NCBI GenBank assembly: GCA_011776225.1
Contig: JAABXR010000129.1
Coordinates: forward strand, 1 to 33,183
Origin: Phycisphaerae bacterium
GTDB lineage: Bacteria > Planctomycetota > Phycisphaerae > Sedimentisphaerales > Anaerobacaceae
Direction of reading: 5' to 3'
Length of the DNA stretch: 33,183 nt
Shown here: positions 18,525 through 26,737 of the stretch, piece by piece
Layout: each line of letters starts with the position of its first letter
Numbering within the stretch: position 1 is the first letter of the stretch
Notes under the pieces: generated by a model
The model's input: only the letters and a program-made list of their open reading frames with translations
Told to the model about the DNA's origin: nothing
Database searches by the model: none
Program-made: the position numbers and the translations under genes

Positions 18525-20468
18525 TTATTTATCTTTTGCTTCGAATTCGGCGTCGATTACGTCATCACCGCCTTTTCTTTTGACTTCTCCCTCTGGTGGG
18601 GGTGGCGGAGGTGGCTGCTCGGCCTGTCCGGAGGCTGCCTGTTTTTTAGCCGCTTCTTCGTAAAGTACCTTGCCCAGCTCCTGGCCGACGGTTGAGAGGT
18701 TTTCCACGGCTTTCCTTATTGCATCGGCATTATCGCCCTTGACTGCCTCTTTCAAGTTGTTTACAGCGCTTTCGATATTGCCGCGAGTTTCTGCGGGGAC
18801 CTTGTCTCCGTGCTCTTTTAGAGTTTTTTCAGTCGAATAAATCAACTGGTCGGCCTGGTTCTTCAAATCAACAACTTCTCTTTTTTTCTTGTCTTCCTCG
18901 GCATGGGCCTCGGCGTCCTTAGTCATCTTATTGATTTCGTCTTCGCTTAGGCCCGAACTGGATTTAATCTCGATAGACTGCTGCTTGCCGGTGCCGAGGT
19001 CTTTGGCCGAAACGTTCAAAATACCATTGGCGTCGATATCAAAGGCAACCTCAATCTGAGGCATACCTCTCGGGGCCGGCGGGATTTCGGCAAGCTGGAA
19101 CCTGCCGAGCGTTCGGTTGTCGTTGGCAAATTCCCTCTCGCCCTGGAGGACATGGATGTCGACGGTGGTCTGACCATCGGCAGCAGTCGAGAAGATCTCT
19201 TTTTTACTGGTTGGGATGGTGGTATTTCGGTCGATCAATCTGGTCATAACACCACCAAGGGTCTCGACTCCGAGCGAAAGCGGGGTTACGTCCAAAAGCA
19301 AAATATCTTTCACACCGGCATCACCGGCCAGCACCGCCCCCTGGATTGCGGCACCCAGTGCAACGACCTCATCGGGATTGATGCTTTTATTAGGCTCTTT
19401 TCCGAAGATTTCCTTAACAATCTCCTGCACCTTCGGAATTCTGGTGGAGCCTCCTACAAGGAGCACCTCTGTAATGTCGTTGTTACTAAGTTTCGCATCT
19501 TCCACGGCACTATAACACGGCTGCTTCAGTCTTTCCAGGATGTTTTCCACCAGCGACTCGAACTTACTGCGTGTAATTGTAATCTGTAGGTGTTTGGGGC
19601 CGGAAGCATCTGCGGTAATAAAGGGCAGATTTATGGTTGTCTCCAGTTGAGTGCTCAACTCGCATTTTGCCTTTTCGGAGGCCTCTTTTAGCCTTTGATG
19701 CGCCATCGGGTCGTCCCTGAGGTCGATTCCTTCGGTCTTTTTGAACTCATCAGCGAGATAATTTATCAAAACGGCATCGAGATCATCACCTCCGAGATGC
19801 GTATCGCCATTTGTGCTAAGGACTTCAACGACTCCTCCTTCCTCTCCAAAGCCACCGATGTCGAGGATAGAGATGTCGAAAGTACCCCCGCCGAAGTCAA
19901 AGACGGCCACCTTTTGGTCCTTTTTCTTTTCGACGCCGTAAGCCAGAGCGGCCGCCGTGGGTTCATTGATAATTCTCCGCACGTTTAATCCCGCTATTTG
20001 ACCGGCGTCTTTTGTGGCCTGGCGCTGAGAATCGTTAAAGTAGGCAGGAACAGTAATGACAGCGTCAGTTACCTTTTCATCCAGATAATCCTCGGCGGTC
20101 TTTTTCAAGTCCTGCAAAATCATGGCCGAGATTTCCGGCGGTGTATATTCTTTTCCGCGAGCGTGTACTTTGACGAGTTCTTCCGGCCCGCCGGTAATTT
20201 TATAAGGGACAATCTTTTCTTCTGCGGAGACTTCGTTGTGCCGTCTGCCCATAAAGCGTTTGATTGAGAATATAGTGTTTTCAGGATTGGTTACCTGCTG
20301 ATGTCGCGCAATCTGGCCGACGAGTCTCTCACCCTTGTCAGTAAAGCCGACCACCGAAGCGGTCAGGCGAGAGCCAGCTGAATTAATCAAAACCTTCGGT
20401 GAAGAGCCTTCCATTACGGCAACGACAGAATTTGTCGTTCCCAAATCTATTCCAATGATTTTAGCCAT
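18525..20468 (-). CDS. dnaK: Molecular chaperone DnaK
   Basis: [21 protein letters not shown]...[14 protein letters not shown]...[10 protein letters not shown]...; C-terminus [15 protein letters not shown]. Track start at 20516 is probably too long; [12 protein letters not shown] begins at 20468. Confidence 0.98.
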   Translation of the reverse strand: MAKIIGIDLGTTNSVVAVMEGSSPKVLINSAGSRLTASVVGFTDKGERLVGQIARHQQVTNPENTIFSIKRFMGRRHNEVSAEEKIVPYKITGGPEELVKVHARGKEYTPPEISAMILQDLKKTAEDYLDEKVTDAVITVPAYFNDSQRQATKDAGQIAGLNVRRIINEPTAAALAYGVEKKKDQKVAVFDFGGGTFDISILDIGGFGEEGGVVEVLSTNGDTHLGGDDLDAVLINYLADEFKKTEGIDLRDDPMAHQRLKEASEKAKCELSTQLETTINLPFITADASGPKHLQITITRSKFESLVENILERLKQPCYSAVEDAKLSNNDITEVLLVGGSTRIPKVQEIVKEIFGKEPNKSINPDEVVALGAAIQGAVLAGDAGVKDILLLDVTPLSLGVETLGGVMTRLIDRNTTIPTSKKEIFSTAADGQTTVDIHVLQGEREFANDNRTLGRFQLAEIPPAPRGMPQIEVAFDIDANGILNVSAKDLGTGKQQSIEIKSSSGLSEDEINKMTKDAEAHAEEDKKKREVVDLKNQADQLIYSTEKTLKEHGDKVPAETRGNIESAVNNLKEAVKGDNADAIRKAVENLSTVGQELGKVLYEEAAKKQAASGQAEQPPPPPPPEGEVKRKGGDDVIDAEFEAKDK

Positions 20469-20764
20469 AATCAATTTCCTTTCGCTGTACTCTTCATTAC
20501 CATTTATTAAGTACAAAAATTCTCATGTATAAATGTGCAAAAAGCGTGCCAGTTAGGACGCGCCTGCGGCTCAGTTTATTTAACTTCTTGTAGTTTAAGA
20601 GTTTAAGTTTTTTCCTGCCGTATTTATTGTAATTCCAATTGGCCTTATATAGTGCCATTTTGGCAGAATCAAACGATACAGATGAGCGGCAAATACAACA
20701 AGTCCGATTTATGGTGGTATTGAGTAAGCGTAGCGGTAAAATCCGGCTTCGGAGGCAAAAAGGA

Positions 20765-20996
20765 TAGTAAAATTGGGTTTGTTCCTGCTTCGTCAAGGGG
20801 CTACGACAGGATAAATTGGGTTTGAATTGGATTCGTATTGTCGTTTTATTGGCTAAAATTGGGTTCGTTTTGGGTTTGTTTGGGTTTGTTTGGCTTTGTT
20901 TTGTCCTAATTGACCAAGTGTCCAATTGAACGTATTCCCTTGTTAATACTTTGTTTACGTTCAACTTGACTTTTCTGAAATTGGGTTCGTTTTGCA
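20765..20996. repeat. Degenerate short interspersed repeats, core AAATTGGGTTYGTT
   Basis: AAATTGGGTTTGTT (~20770), AAATTGGGTTTGAA (~20813), AAATTGGGTTCGTTTTGGGTTTGTTTGGGTTTGTTTGG (~20857), AAATTGGGTTCGTTTTG (~20978). Confidence 0.7.
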
Positions 20997-21343
20997 AAAA
21001 AAGGTTTATTTGTAGTGCGCTCACGACATCTGTAATGGTATCTCTACAGATGTAGAGACGTAAGTATTTGCGGACAATGAAGTTAGTGATCAGGGGCCAG
21101 TTGACAGTAGTTAGTAGTTGGTGGTTCATAGTTCGTAGCCCTGCAAATGAAATCCTAATCTCTAAATCCTAAGCCCTAAACAAATCCTAATTACCGAAAT
21201 TACAATGTTCAAAACACTGGCAATTCTGCCAGAAAATGGGTTTTTAGCTGGTGAAAAACGGTTATTTTTAGTCGTAAAGATGTACAAAAAGGCGCTTTAT
21301 TTGTCATTTATAGACCAAAATGTTCAATAATTTGCCTTTTCCG

Positions 21344-21475
21344 GTGCCTTAAAGGCACGTAAGTAGCGCCGTCTTAAAGACGGCGGAAAAAAAGACAAAA
21401 GACTAACGATTAAATTTTACTTGGGCGACTTGCCCTACTCGTGCGGTGCTCCGCTATCTGCCATTTCTATGGCAG
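21344..21475. repeat. Cluster of three hairpins
   Basis: GTGCCT-TAA.-AGGCAC (21344-21358); CGCCGTCT-TAA-AGACGGCG (21367-21385); CTGCCAT-TTCT-ATGGCAG (21458-21475). Confidence 0.7.
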
Positions 21476-21703
21476 TATGTATTATACCAAACTATCTCGG
21501 GATGTTCAATGAAAAATAAACTTTTTTATGGAAAAAATTACAGAATTTTAACATTTAGCTGTTGACAGAACTATATAAATAGTCTAAAATTATTTATCAT
21601 AGGAAGATAAGCACGGGAATTTGCACCTTTTGAACAGGCGAAGAATGGACGCTTATATTACGAAGGCGTAAAGTCCGCATTTGTCAGAAATAAGGTTAGG
21701 AAA

Positions 21704-22293
21704 ATGGGGAAAATTTTTGAGATAAGCTTTTTATTCATAACATTCGTAATTACGTCAGCGGATGCGGCTATTGTTGAATTGCCGTTGGCTGCCGAAGGGC
21801 GTTACGATGTAAATTCGGTACACTGGGAAATGGACTTCGACCTTGGGATCACATTTACAGAGATATCCCATGTATATATAGACTGGTCGGGGGAGATGAT
21901 GGCTGGATTGGCTATTGACCATACAACACCCGGTCCGCAGCCGTTTCCGCTTGATGTAGGATTGCATGCGTCCTTAGGTAGTAATCCATGGCCACGTCTA
22001 ACAGATGTTTATGGGGGGAAGCAACTTATCCAGAGCCGGAAAGTTTTGACTTACAGAGTGAGTTTGGTTTACCGGGGTCAACCACCTGGTCTGACCTACT
22101 CGACGGCCAGGGTAAGATTGCGATTGATTATGCTGTACTGGGCGGTCCCTATGTGATATATGTTGAATCTGGTTTTATTGATCTAAGCAGCGCAATTTTG
22201 ATAGTGGAGGGTACTCCAGTACCTGAACCGGCAACGGTTATTCTACTGGCGTTAGGTGTAATTGGACTTTGTGCGGGCAGACGCAAGCGCTAA
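21704..22293 (+). pseudogene. PEP-CTERM sorting-domain protein, frameshifted at a G6 tract
   Basis: Frame 1 gives signal peptide and N-terminal domain (MGKIFEISFLFITFVITSADAAIVELPL...LTDVYGG); the other frame continues EATYPEPESFDLQSEFG...GTPVPEPATVILLALGVIGLCAGRRKR. Junction at GGGGGG 22013-22018. Confidence 0.85.
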
Positions 22294-22329
22294 AAGGAGT
22301 GGATTTTAACTAATTGAAAGGATTCTGTC

Positions 22330-23136
22330 ATGTCGAAGAAAACAATCCTTTTCTTTATAGTGGTAAACGTAACTATCTTTAGCCTGGCCGTGATATACAT
22401 GGCTTATGCCGGGGCACAGACCGGAAGCTTGGGGGCGTCTGGCCCATTGGATTTGGGTTACGAGCCGGGAGAATTACTTGTGCGCTTTGCTCCAAAGCCA
22501 GATGGAACACAGCGTACGCCGAGTGAATGTAACGCGATTTTAACTGCGATTGAAGGAGGAGTTATCGAGCAGTCTTATAAGCTTGTGCCTGGTTTGACGC
22601 TGGTAAAACTTCCTGAGAATGTTAATGTTGAAAACGCCCTTGTACTATTCAAGAAAACTGGTGGGATTTTATATGCTAATCCCAACTACTTAGTTACCAC
22701 AGTTTCAACGTTTCCCGATGATCCGCAATTTGGTAACCTCTGGGGTATGCATAATACGGGCCAATTTGGTGGGACGGAGAACGCAGATATTAATGCGCCG
22801 GAGGCATGGGATATCGAGACAGACGCCAGCGATATTATTGTCGCTGTCATTGACTCAGGAGTTGATTACGAGCATGAGGACTTGGCAGCTAACATGTGGA
22901 TAAATCAAGGTGAAGACCATCCACCTTTAGGCGTAGTAGGACCGGAAGATTTTGACGGAATTAACGATGATGGGAACTATGATCCTGAAGGCAATCCTCT
23001 TATAGATGACATTTATGGTTACGATTTTTGCAGAAGGGGCCAGGGATCAGGGAAAAAATTCAGTATTTCTACCGGAGGCCGCGATTCGCATCGTACAGTA
23101 TCACGTAGGCCGGATCCCTGCCATATAAATAATTAA
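22330..23136 (+). pseudogene. Truncated S8 (subtilisin-family) peptidase
   Basis: Inhibitor-like prodomain, then DINAPEAWDIETDASDIIVAVIDSGVDYEHEDL...IDDIYGYDFC; His and Ser catalytic motifs absent, unrelated tail RRGQGSGKKFS.... Confidence 0.85.
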
Positions 23137-23375
23137 ATAAGACATCTGGGTCCCTGCCTAAAGCATGCAGGGATGCAGGCCGGAGTGAGGAAAGGAAAAG
23201 TAAAAATCAAAATGTAAAATGCAAAATTGTGGAGGTCCTTCGGGCGGATTTTTATTGAAAAAAATAGAATGCGAACCGCAGGTAGAAATGCTGTTTACAT
23301 TGTGAAATACGTAATCCTTACCATATTTTCAGATAAAACCTTCTTGTGAATAATATAAGAAAAGGTTACTATATA

Positions 23376-23576
23376 GTCGGCTGAGAGAAAACAGCCGGAC
23401 AATTGAATACACTGAGACTTCAAGCGTTTCACCTCAAACCGCGAGTTTTCAATCGGGAACGTTTGGGAGGCTCGGTGCTCTTTGTATGTCTGCAGAGAGC
23501 ACCGCCTGTCTTTCATGTCCCGAAAGGCTTTCGCGGGCCTGAGGTGAGCGTGATAGCGGCGGTGCTCTTTTTTTTT
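23376..23576 (+). ncRNA. Candidate structured RNA / attenuator-like leader
   Basis: Nested complementary segments forming a rod-like fold, ending in GGCGGTGCTCT plus T9 that can alternatively pair with 23496-23506. Confidence 0.6.
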
Positions 23577-23611
23577 AAAAGTATGCCGCAGAAAGGGATA
23601 GGAGCAAATAA

Positions 23612-23818
23612 ATGGGGAAAAAGAAAAAGTCAGTGAAACAGCCGGAACCAACCGCAGCGGCCAGCCGGTTGAAATACAAACAAATAACCGTTGAGTTTGC
23701 GTTTACCGACGGAGGGACAGAAACGGTCACTTTTTATAGTCCGGTGGATTGTTTCCATTATATTGAGAGGAGAGTTTGCGAACAATATACCAATAGCGTC
23801 CGAGTTGAATTGTTCTGA
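23612..23818 (+). CDS. Small hypothetical protein (68 aa) with a Lys-rich N-terminus
   Basis: GGAG Shine-Dalgarno at 23601-23604, 7 nt before ATG; MGKKKKSVKQPEPTAAASRLKYKQITVEFAFTDGGTETVTFYSPVDCFHYIERRVCEQYTNSVRVELF. Confidence 0.65.
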   Translation: MGKKKKSVKQPEPTAAASRLKYKQITVEFAFTDGGTETVTFYSPVDCFHYIERRVCEQYTNSVRVELF

Positions 23819-23873
23819 AATGCCGGAAATAAAAAGCTAAGATTGGCAAGGATTCTAACTTCAAGATATGTGG

Positions 23874-25004
23874 CTATAATCCCTGGTCGAGGGCTGAGCG
23901 GATGATTTGGGCCCGCAGTGCGTCCCTGTGCGTGGCATCGAGGGTTTTTCCATAGTTTAACTGCAGATGCGCGGGGAGAGTGAGCATAAAGAGTCGGTTT
24001 ATGGTGGCGATGGAAAGGCCGTCGCTTTTATCTTTACGGCCGGATTGTTTGCTGAGCGTGCCGAGGGTGTCAATGGCGGGACTGGAAGCGCCCATGGACT
24101 CGCGCATATTCAGGCCCAGCCGCAAATGACTCAGAAGGAACAAGGCCTCCTGCGAACTTATCAGATGAGCATTGCGCAACAGCGCAACGGCGCGAGAAAT
24201 CTTATCATCAAGGAGGTCTATCTGCTCGGAGAGCAACTGACTTCTGGCGGCGTTTTCATATTCGACAATTTCGGGGATGATGGAATTTTCAAACTGCTTT
24301 ATGATATCGGCCTCCGAGACGCCGAGTGTTACCTGATTCGATATCTGATAAAAATCACCCGCGGCCTCTGTGCCCTCGCCAAAAAGCCCCCTGACGGCAA
24401 GGCTCATATCCTTTGCGGCATTGAAGAACTTCTCAATCTGGTCTGTTATCTTCAACGCCGGCAGATGCAGCATAACGGAGACGCGAATCGCCGTGCCCAG
24501 GTTTGTCGGACATGCGGTGAGGTATCCATATCGAGGGCTGAAGGCGAAGCTTACCTTTTTCTCAATCATATCGTCGATGTTATTTATCTGCTCGGCACAT
24601 TTTGATAACTGGAGGCCGCCTTTTAGGACCTGGATTCGCAGATGGTCCTCCTCGTTAATCATCGCGGTGAAAAATTCCTTCTGCGCGATAACCACTCCCC
24701 GCGGCCCTTTACCGAAGGCGTGATGGCGGCTGATAAGGTGTCTTTCCATCAGGAAATGCCTGTTTAGAGGAGGGGCCTTGTCGACACTGATATAAAAGAT
24801 TTTATCCCCAAGGTCCAGGGACATCAGGACATCTCTGAGCATTTTTAGTATTTCAGATTTTTCTTCCGTTGAGCATCTGTTCAGGAATTTGTACCCTTCC
24901 AGATTTCTTGCCAGCCGAATCCTGGAGGATATAACAATATCGGCCAAAGGCCCGGAACCGCTGAACCATTCGTTTATGTCGCTACTTAGATCGGTCAGCT
25001 TCAT
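23874..25004 (-). CDS. mcsB: Protein arginine kinase McsB (ATP:guanido phosphotransferase family)
   Basis: IVISSRIRLARNLEGYKF; ISRHHAFGKGPRGVVI; EEDHLRIQVLKGG; GYLTACPTNLGTAIRVSVMLHLPAL. Confidence 0.96.
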   Translation of the reverse strand: MKLTDLSSDINEWFSGSGPLADIVISSRIRLARNLEGYKFLNRCSTEEKSEILKMLRDVLMSLDLGDKIFYISVDKAPPLNRHFLMERHLISRHHAFGKGPRGVVIAQKEFFTAMINEEDHLRIQVLKGGLQLSKCAEQINNIDDMIEKKVSFAFSPRYGYLTACPTNLGTAIRVSVMLHLPALKITDQIEKFFNAAKDMSLAVRGLFGEGTEAAGDFYQISNQVTLGVSEADIIKQFENSIIPEIVEYENAARSQLLSEQIDLLDDKISRAVALLRNAHLISSQEALFLLSHLRLGLNMRESMGASSPAIDTLGTLSKQSGRKDKSDGLSIATINRLFMLTLPAHLQLNYGKTLDATHRDALRAQIIRSALDQGL

Positions 25005-25513
25005 CTTTTTTAGTCTCGTACTTCTTTATTTTGTCCCGCAACTGTGCGGCCATTTCGTAATCTTCACTTTGCACGGCCGCTTCAAGCTGCTGCTTGAGCG
25101 TAATAAGTTTTATTTGCTTTTTTGTTCCCGTGGAAGTTTTTGAAGGGATTTTTCCACAGTGAGTAGTTTTTCCGTTGTGAGCTTTTTCTATCAGGCGGCG
25201 AAGGGGCTTTTCAAAAATCTCATAATCATAAGGACAACCCAGCACCGCCTCCTTGCGGAATTGTTCGAGCGTAAAACCGCAGTGCGGGCACGAAGCCGAG
25301 GCACTCTTCTCGGCAGGGCCGAACAATTCCTCGTCTGACGGCTGGACGGCCAGCAGGCTGCTGAGAAGCTCATTCAAGGGGATCTGACTCTTGACGGCTA
25401 TACCCTGCTCCTGCGCGCAACTGCTCACAAATATGCATCTCTGCGCGCACGCCATCAGCAATCTCAGTAAGATGAATAGTCGCATCGTTTTTGGAACAAA
25501 TTTGACACTGCAT
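24982..25513 (-). pseudogene. mcsA: McsA-like zinc-finger/UVR-motif protein, frameshifted in the second CXXC
   Basis: MQCQICSKNDATIHLTEIADGVRAEMHICEQ in one frame, CAQEQGIAVKSQIPLNELLSSLL...CPHCGFTLEQFRKEAVLGCPYDYEIFE...LKQQLEAAVQSEDYEMAAQLRDKIKKYE in the next; one extra base near 25419-25420; overlaps the mcsB start. Confidence 0.85.
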
Positions 25514-25732
25514 ATAAATGATTCCCGATTCTCGATACCCAACACTTATCAAATATCCGGCACGCGGCATCGAGCAAACTTCTTACATATATCATACCAC
25601 AATGCTACCGACTCCGCAAGTTCCCGGCAGGCCTTAGAAAATATCGTCAAATTCAGGAAACCTCTGTAGGACGATTTATCAAAAGCGTTCTATTTATCCA
25701 GCTCTGAAACGCATTTTTCTGCGTTTTTTGAT

Positions 25733-26104
25733 CTAATGCGGGCCGGTGAATTTTGCCGAACAGCCCGGTTCCTCAATAATCCTTATAGCTTCGAGTTTGA
25801 CATCTTTATGTAGTTTGGGCTGGAGTTGTTCGTATATATATTTTGCTACGTTTTCGGCAGTCGGGTTGTTCTGTTTAAAATAATCGATTCCATCCAATGC
25901 TACGTTATCAAAGTCGGCCACTATTTTATCGAGCATAGCCTTCAGGCGGCGAAAATCCATGACGAGTCCCATATCCGTTATCTTTTCCGTGCCGACATCA
26001 GCGGTAACGGAGAAGTTATGGGAGTGCGCAGGTTCTTTCGAGCCATCCGGCAAGGTCAAGCGGTGCGAAGCCCAAAAGTGTGTTTCAACACTAACCGTCC
26101 ACAT
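25733..26104 (-). CDS. 6-pyruvoyl-tetrahydropterin synthase/QueD family protein (possible PTPS-III type)
   Basis: MWTVSVETHFWASHRLTLPDGSKEPAHSHNFSVTADVGT...GLVMDFRRLKAMLDKIVADFDNVALD...NPTAENVAKYIYEQL. Start may be 26134. Confidence 0.88.
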   Translation of the reverse strand: MWTVSVETHFWASHRLTLPDGSKEPAHSHNFSVTADVGTEKITDMGLVMDFRRLKAMLDKIVADFDNVALDGIDYFKQNNPTAENVAKYIYEQLQPKLHKDVKLEAIRIIEEPGCSAKFTGPH

Positions 26105-26149
26105 ATCTGGTGACTGGCGGCCGTTCGCCGCCAATAATTCGCGGCCTTG

Positions 26150-26656
26150 TCATGTATCACGACCGCCTTTGTTGAGGCGTTGTTGTATCCGCTTGCGGAT
26201 ACTTTCCGGAATCAGGTTTGAAAGGTCACCTCCAAGTGTGGCAACCTCTCGAATCAGAGTCGAACTGGTGAAGCCATACTGCTCGCTGGTCATAACAAAG
26301 ATAGTTTCTATACCCGCCACGGCGCGGTTTGTCATGGCAAGCTGAAACTCATACTGGACGTCAGTAAGGCTTCTGAGGCCGCGTAGGATGACATGCGCCT
26401 CTTTTTTGGCGGCATATTCAACGGTCAGTCCGTCGAAACTCTCAACGGAGACGCCGGGCATATCAGCTACAATTTCGGCTATCATCTCCACCCTCTCCTG
26501 AGGTGTAAAGAGCTGGTTCTTGACGGGACTTCGTCCGACCGCAATTATAAGCTCATCGAAAAGTTTTATGCCGCGGTTGATAACGTCCAAATGCCCGTTT
26601 GTAATCGGGTCAAATGAGCCTGGAAAAACCGCTCTAACAAATTTGCGGGCCATCAT
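26150..26656 (-). CDS. coaD: Phosphopantetheine adenylyltransferase
   Basis: RAVFPGSFDPITNGHLDVINRGIKLFDELIIAVG; VILRGLRSLTDVQYEFQLAMTNR; SSTLIREVA. Confidence 0.97.
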   Translation of the reverse strand: MMARKFVRAVFPGSFDPITNGHLDVINRGIKLFDELIIAVGRSPVKNQLFTPQERVEMIAEIVADMPGVSVESFDGLTVEYAAKKEAHVILRGLRSLTDVQYEFQLAMTNRAVAGIETIFVMTSEQYGFTSSTLIREVATLGGDLSNLIPESIRKRIQQRLNKGGRDT

Positions 26657-26737
26657 TAAACCTTTATAATTAATGAACTACTTTTGTAACCGGGTTAAGT
26701 CATGTATTGTAAAATATTTATAAACAATAATCAATCA

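Noticed and set aside
20469-20560. CIRCE/HrcA operator upstream of dnaK
   Set aside because: No TTAGCACTC-N9-GAGTGCTAA-like inverted repeat seen.
20765-20996. CRISPR-like array
   Set aside because: Repeat units are irregularly spaced and degenerate; no uniform spacers and no cas genes.
20497-21129. 210-aa minus-strand ORF upstream of dnaK
   Set aside because: Consists of low-complexity TNPNKPKTNP/NEPNF segments generated by the DNA repeat and overlaps the dnaK start; treated as repeat, not CDS.
21609-21625. Sigma-54-like promoter AAGCACGGGAATTTGCA upstream of the PEP-CTERM gene
   Set aside because: Spacing is one base too long and the -24 GG is not matched; too weak to call.
23295-23651. 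118-aa minus-strand ORF across the structured RNA region
   Set aside because: No domain, no good start context; explained better by RNA structure on the plus strand.
25707-25729. Terminator after the PTPS gene (AAACGCA-TTTTTC-TGCGTTTTTT)
   Set aside because: The T-tract is on the plus-strand side, while adjacent genes are on the minus strand; short stem, orientation does not fit.
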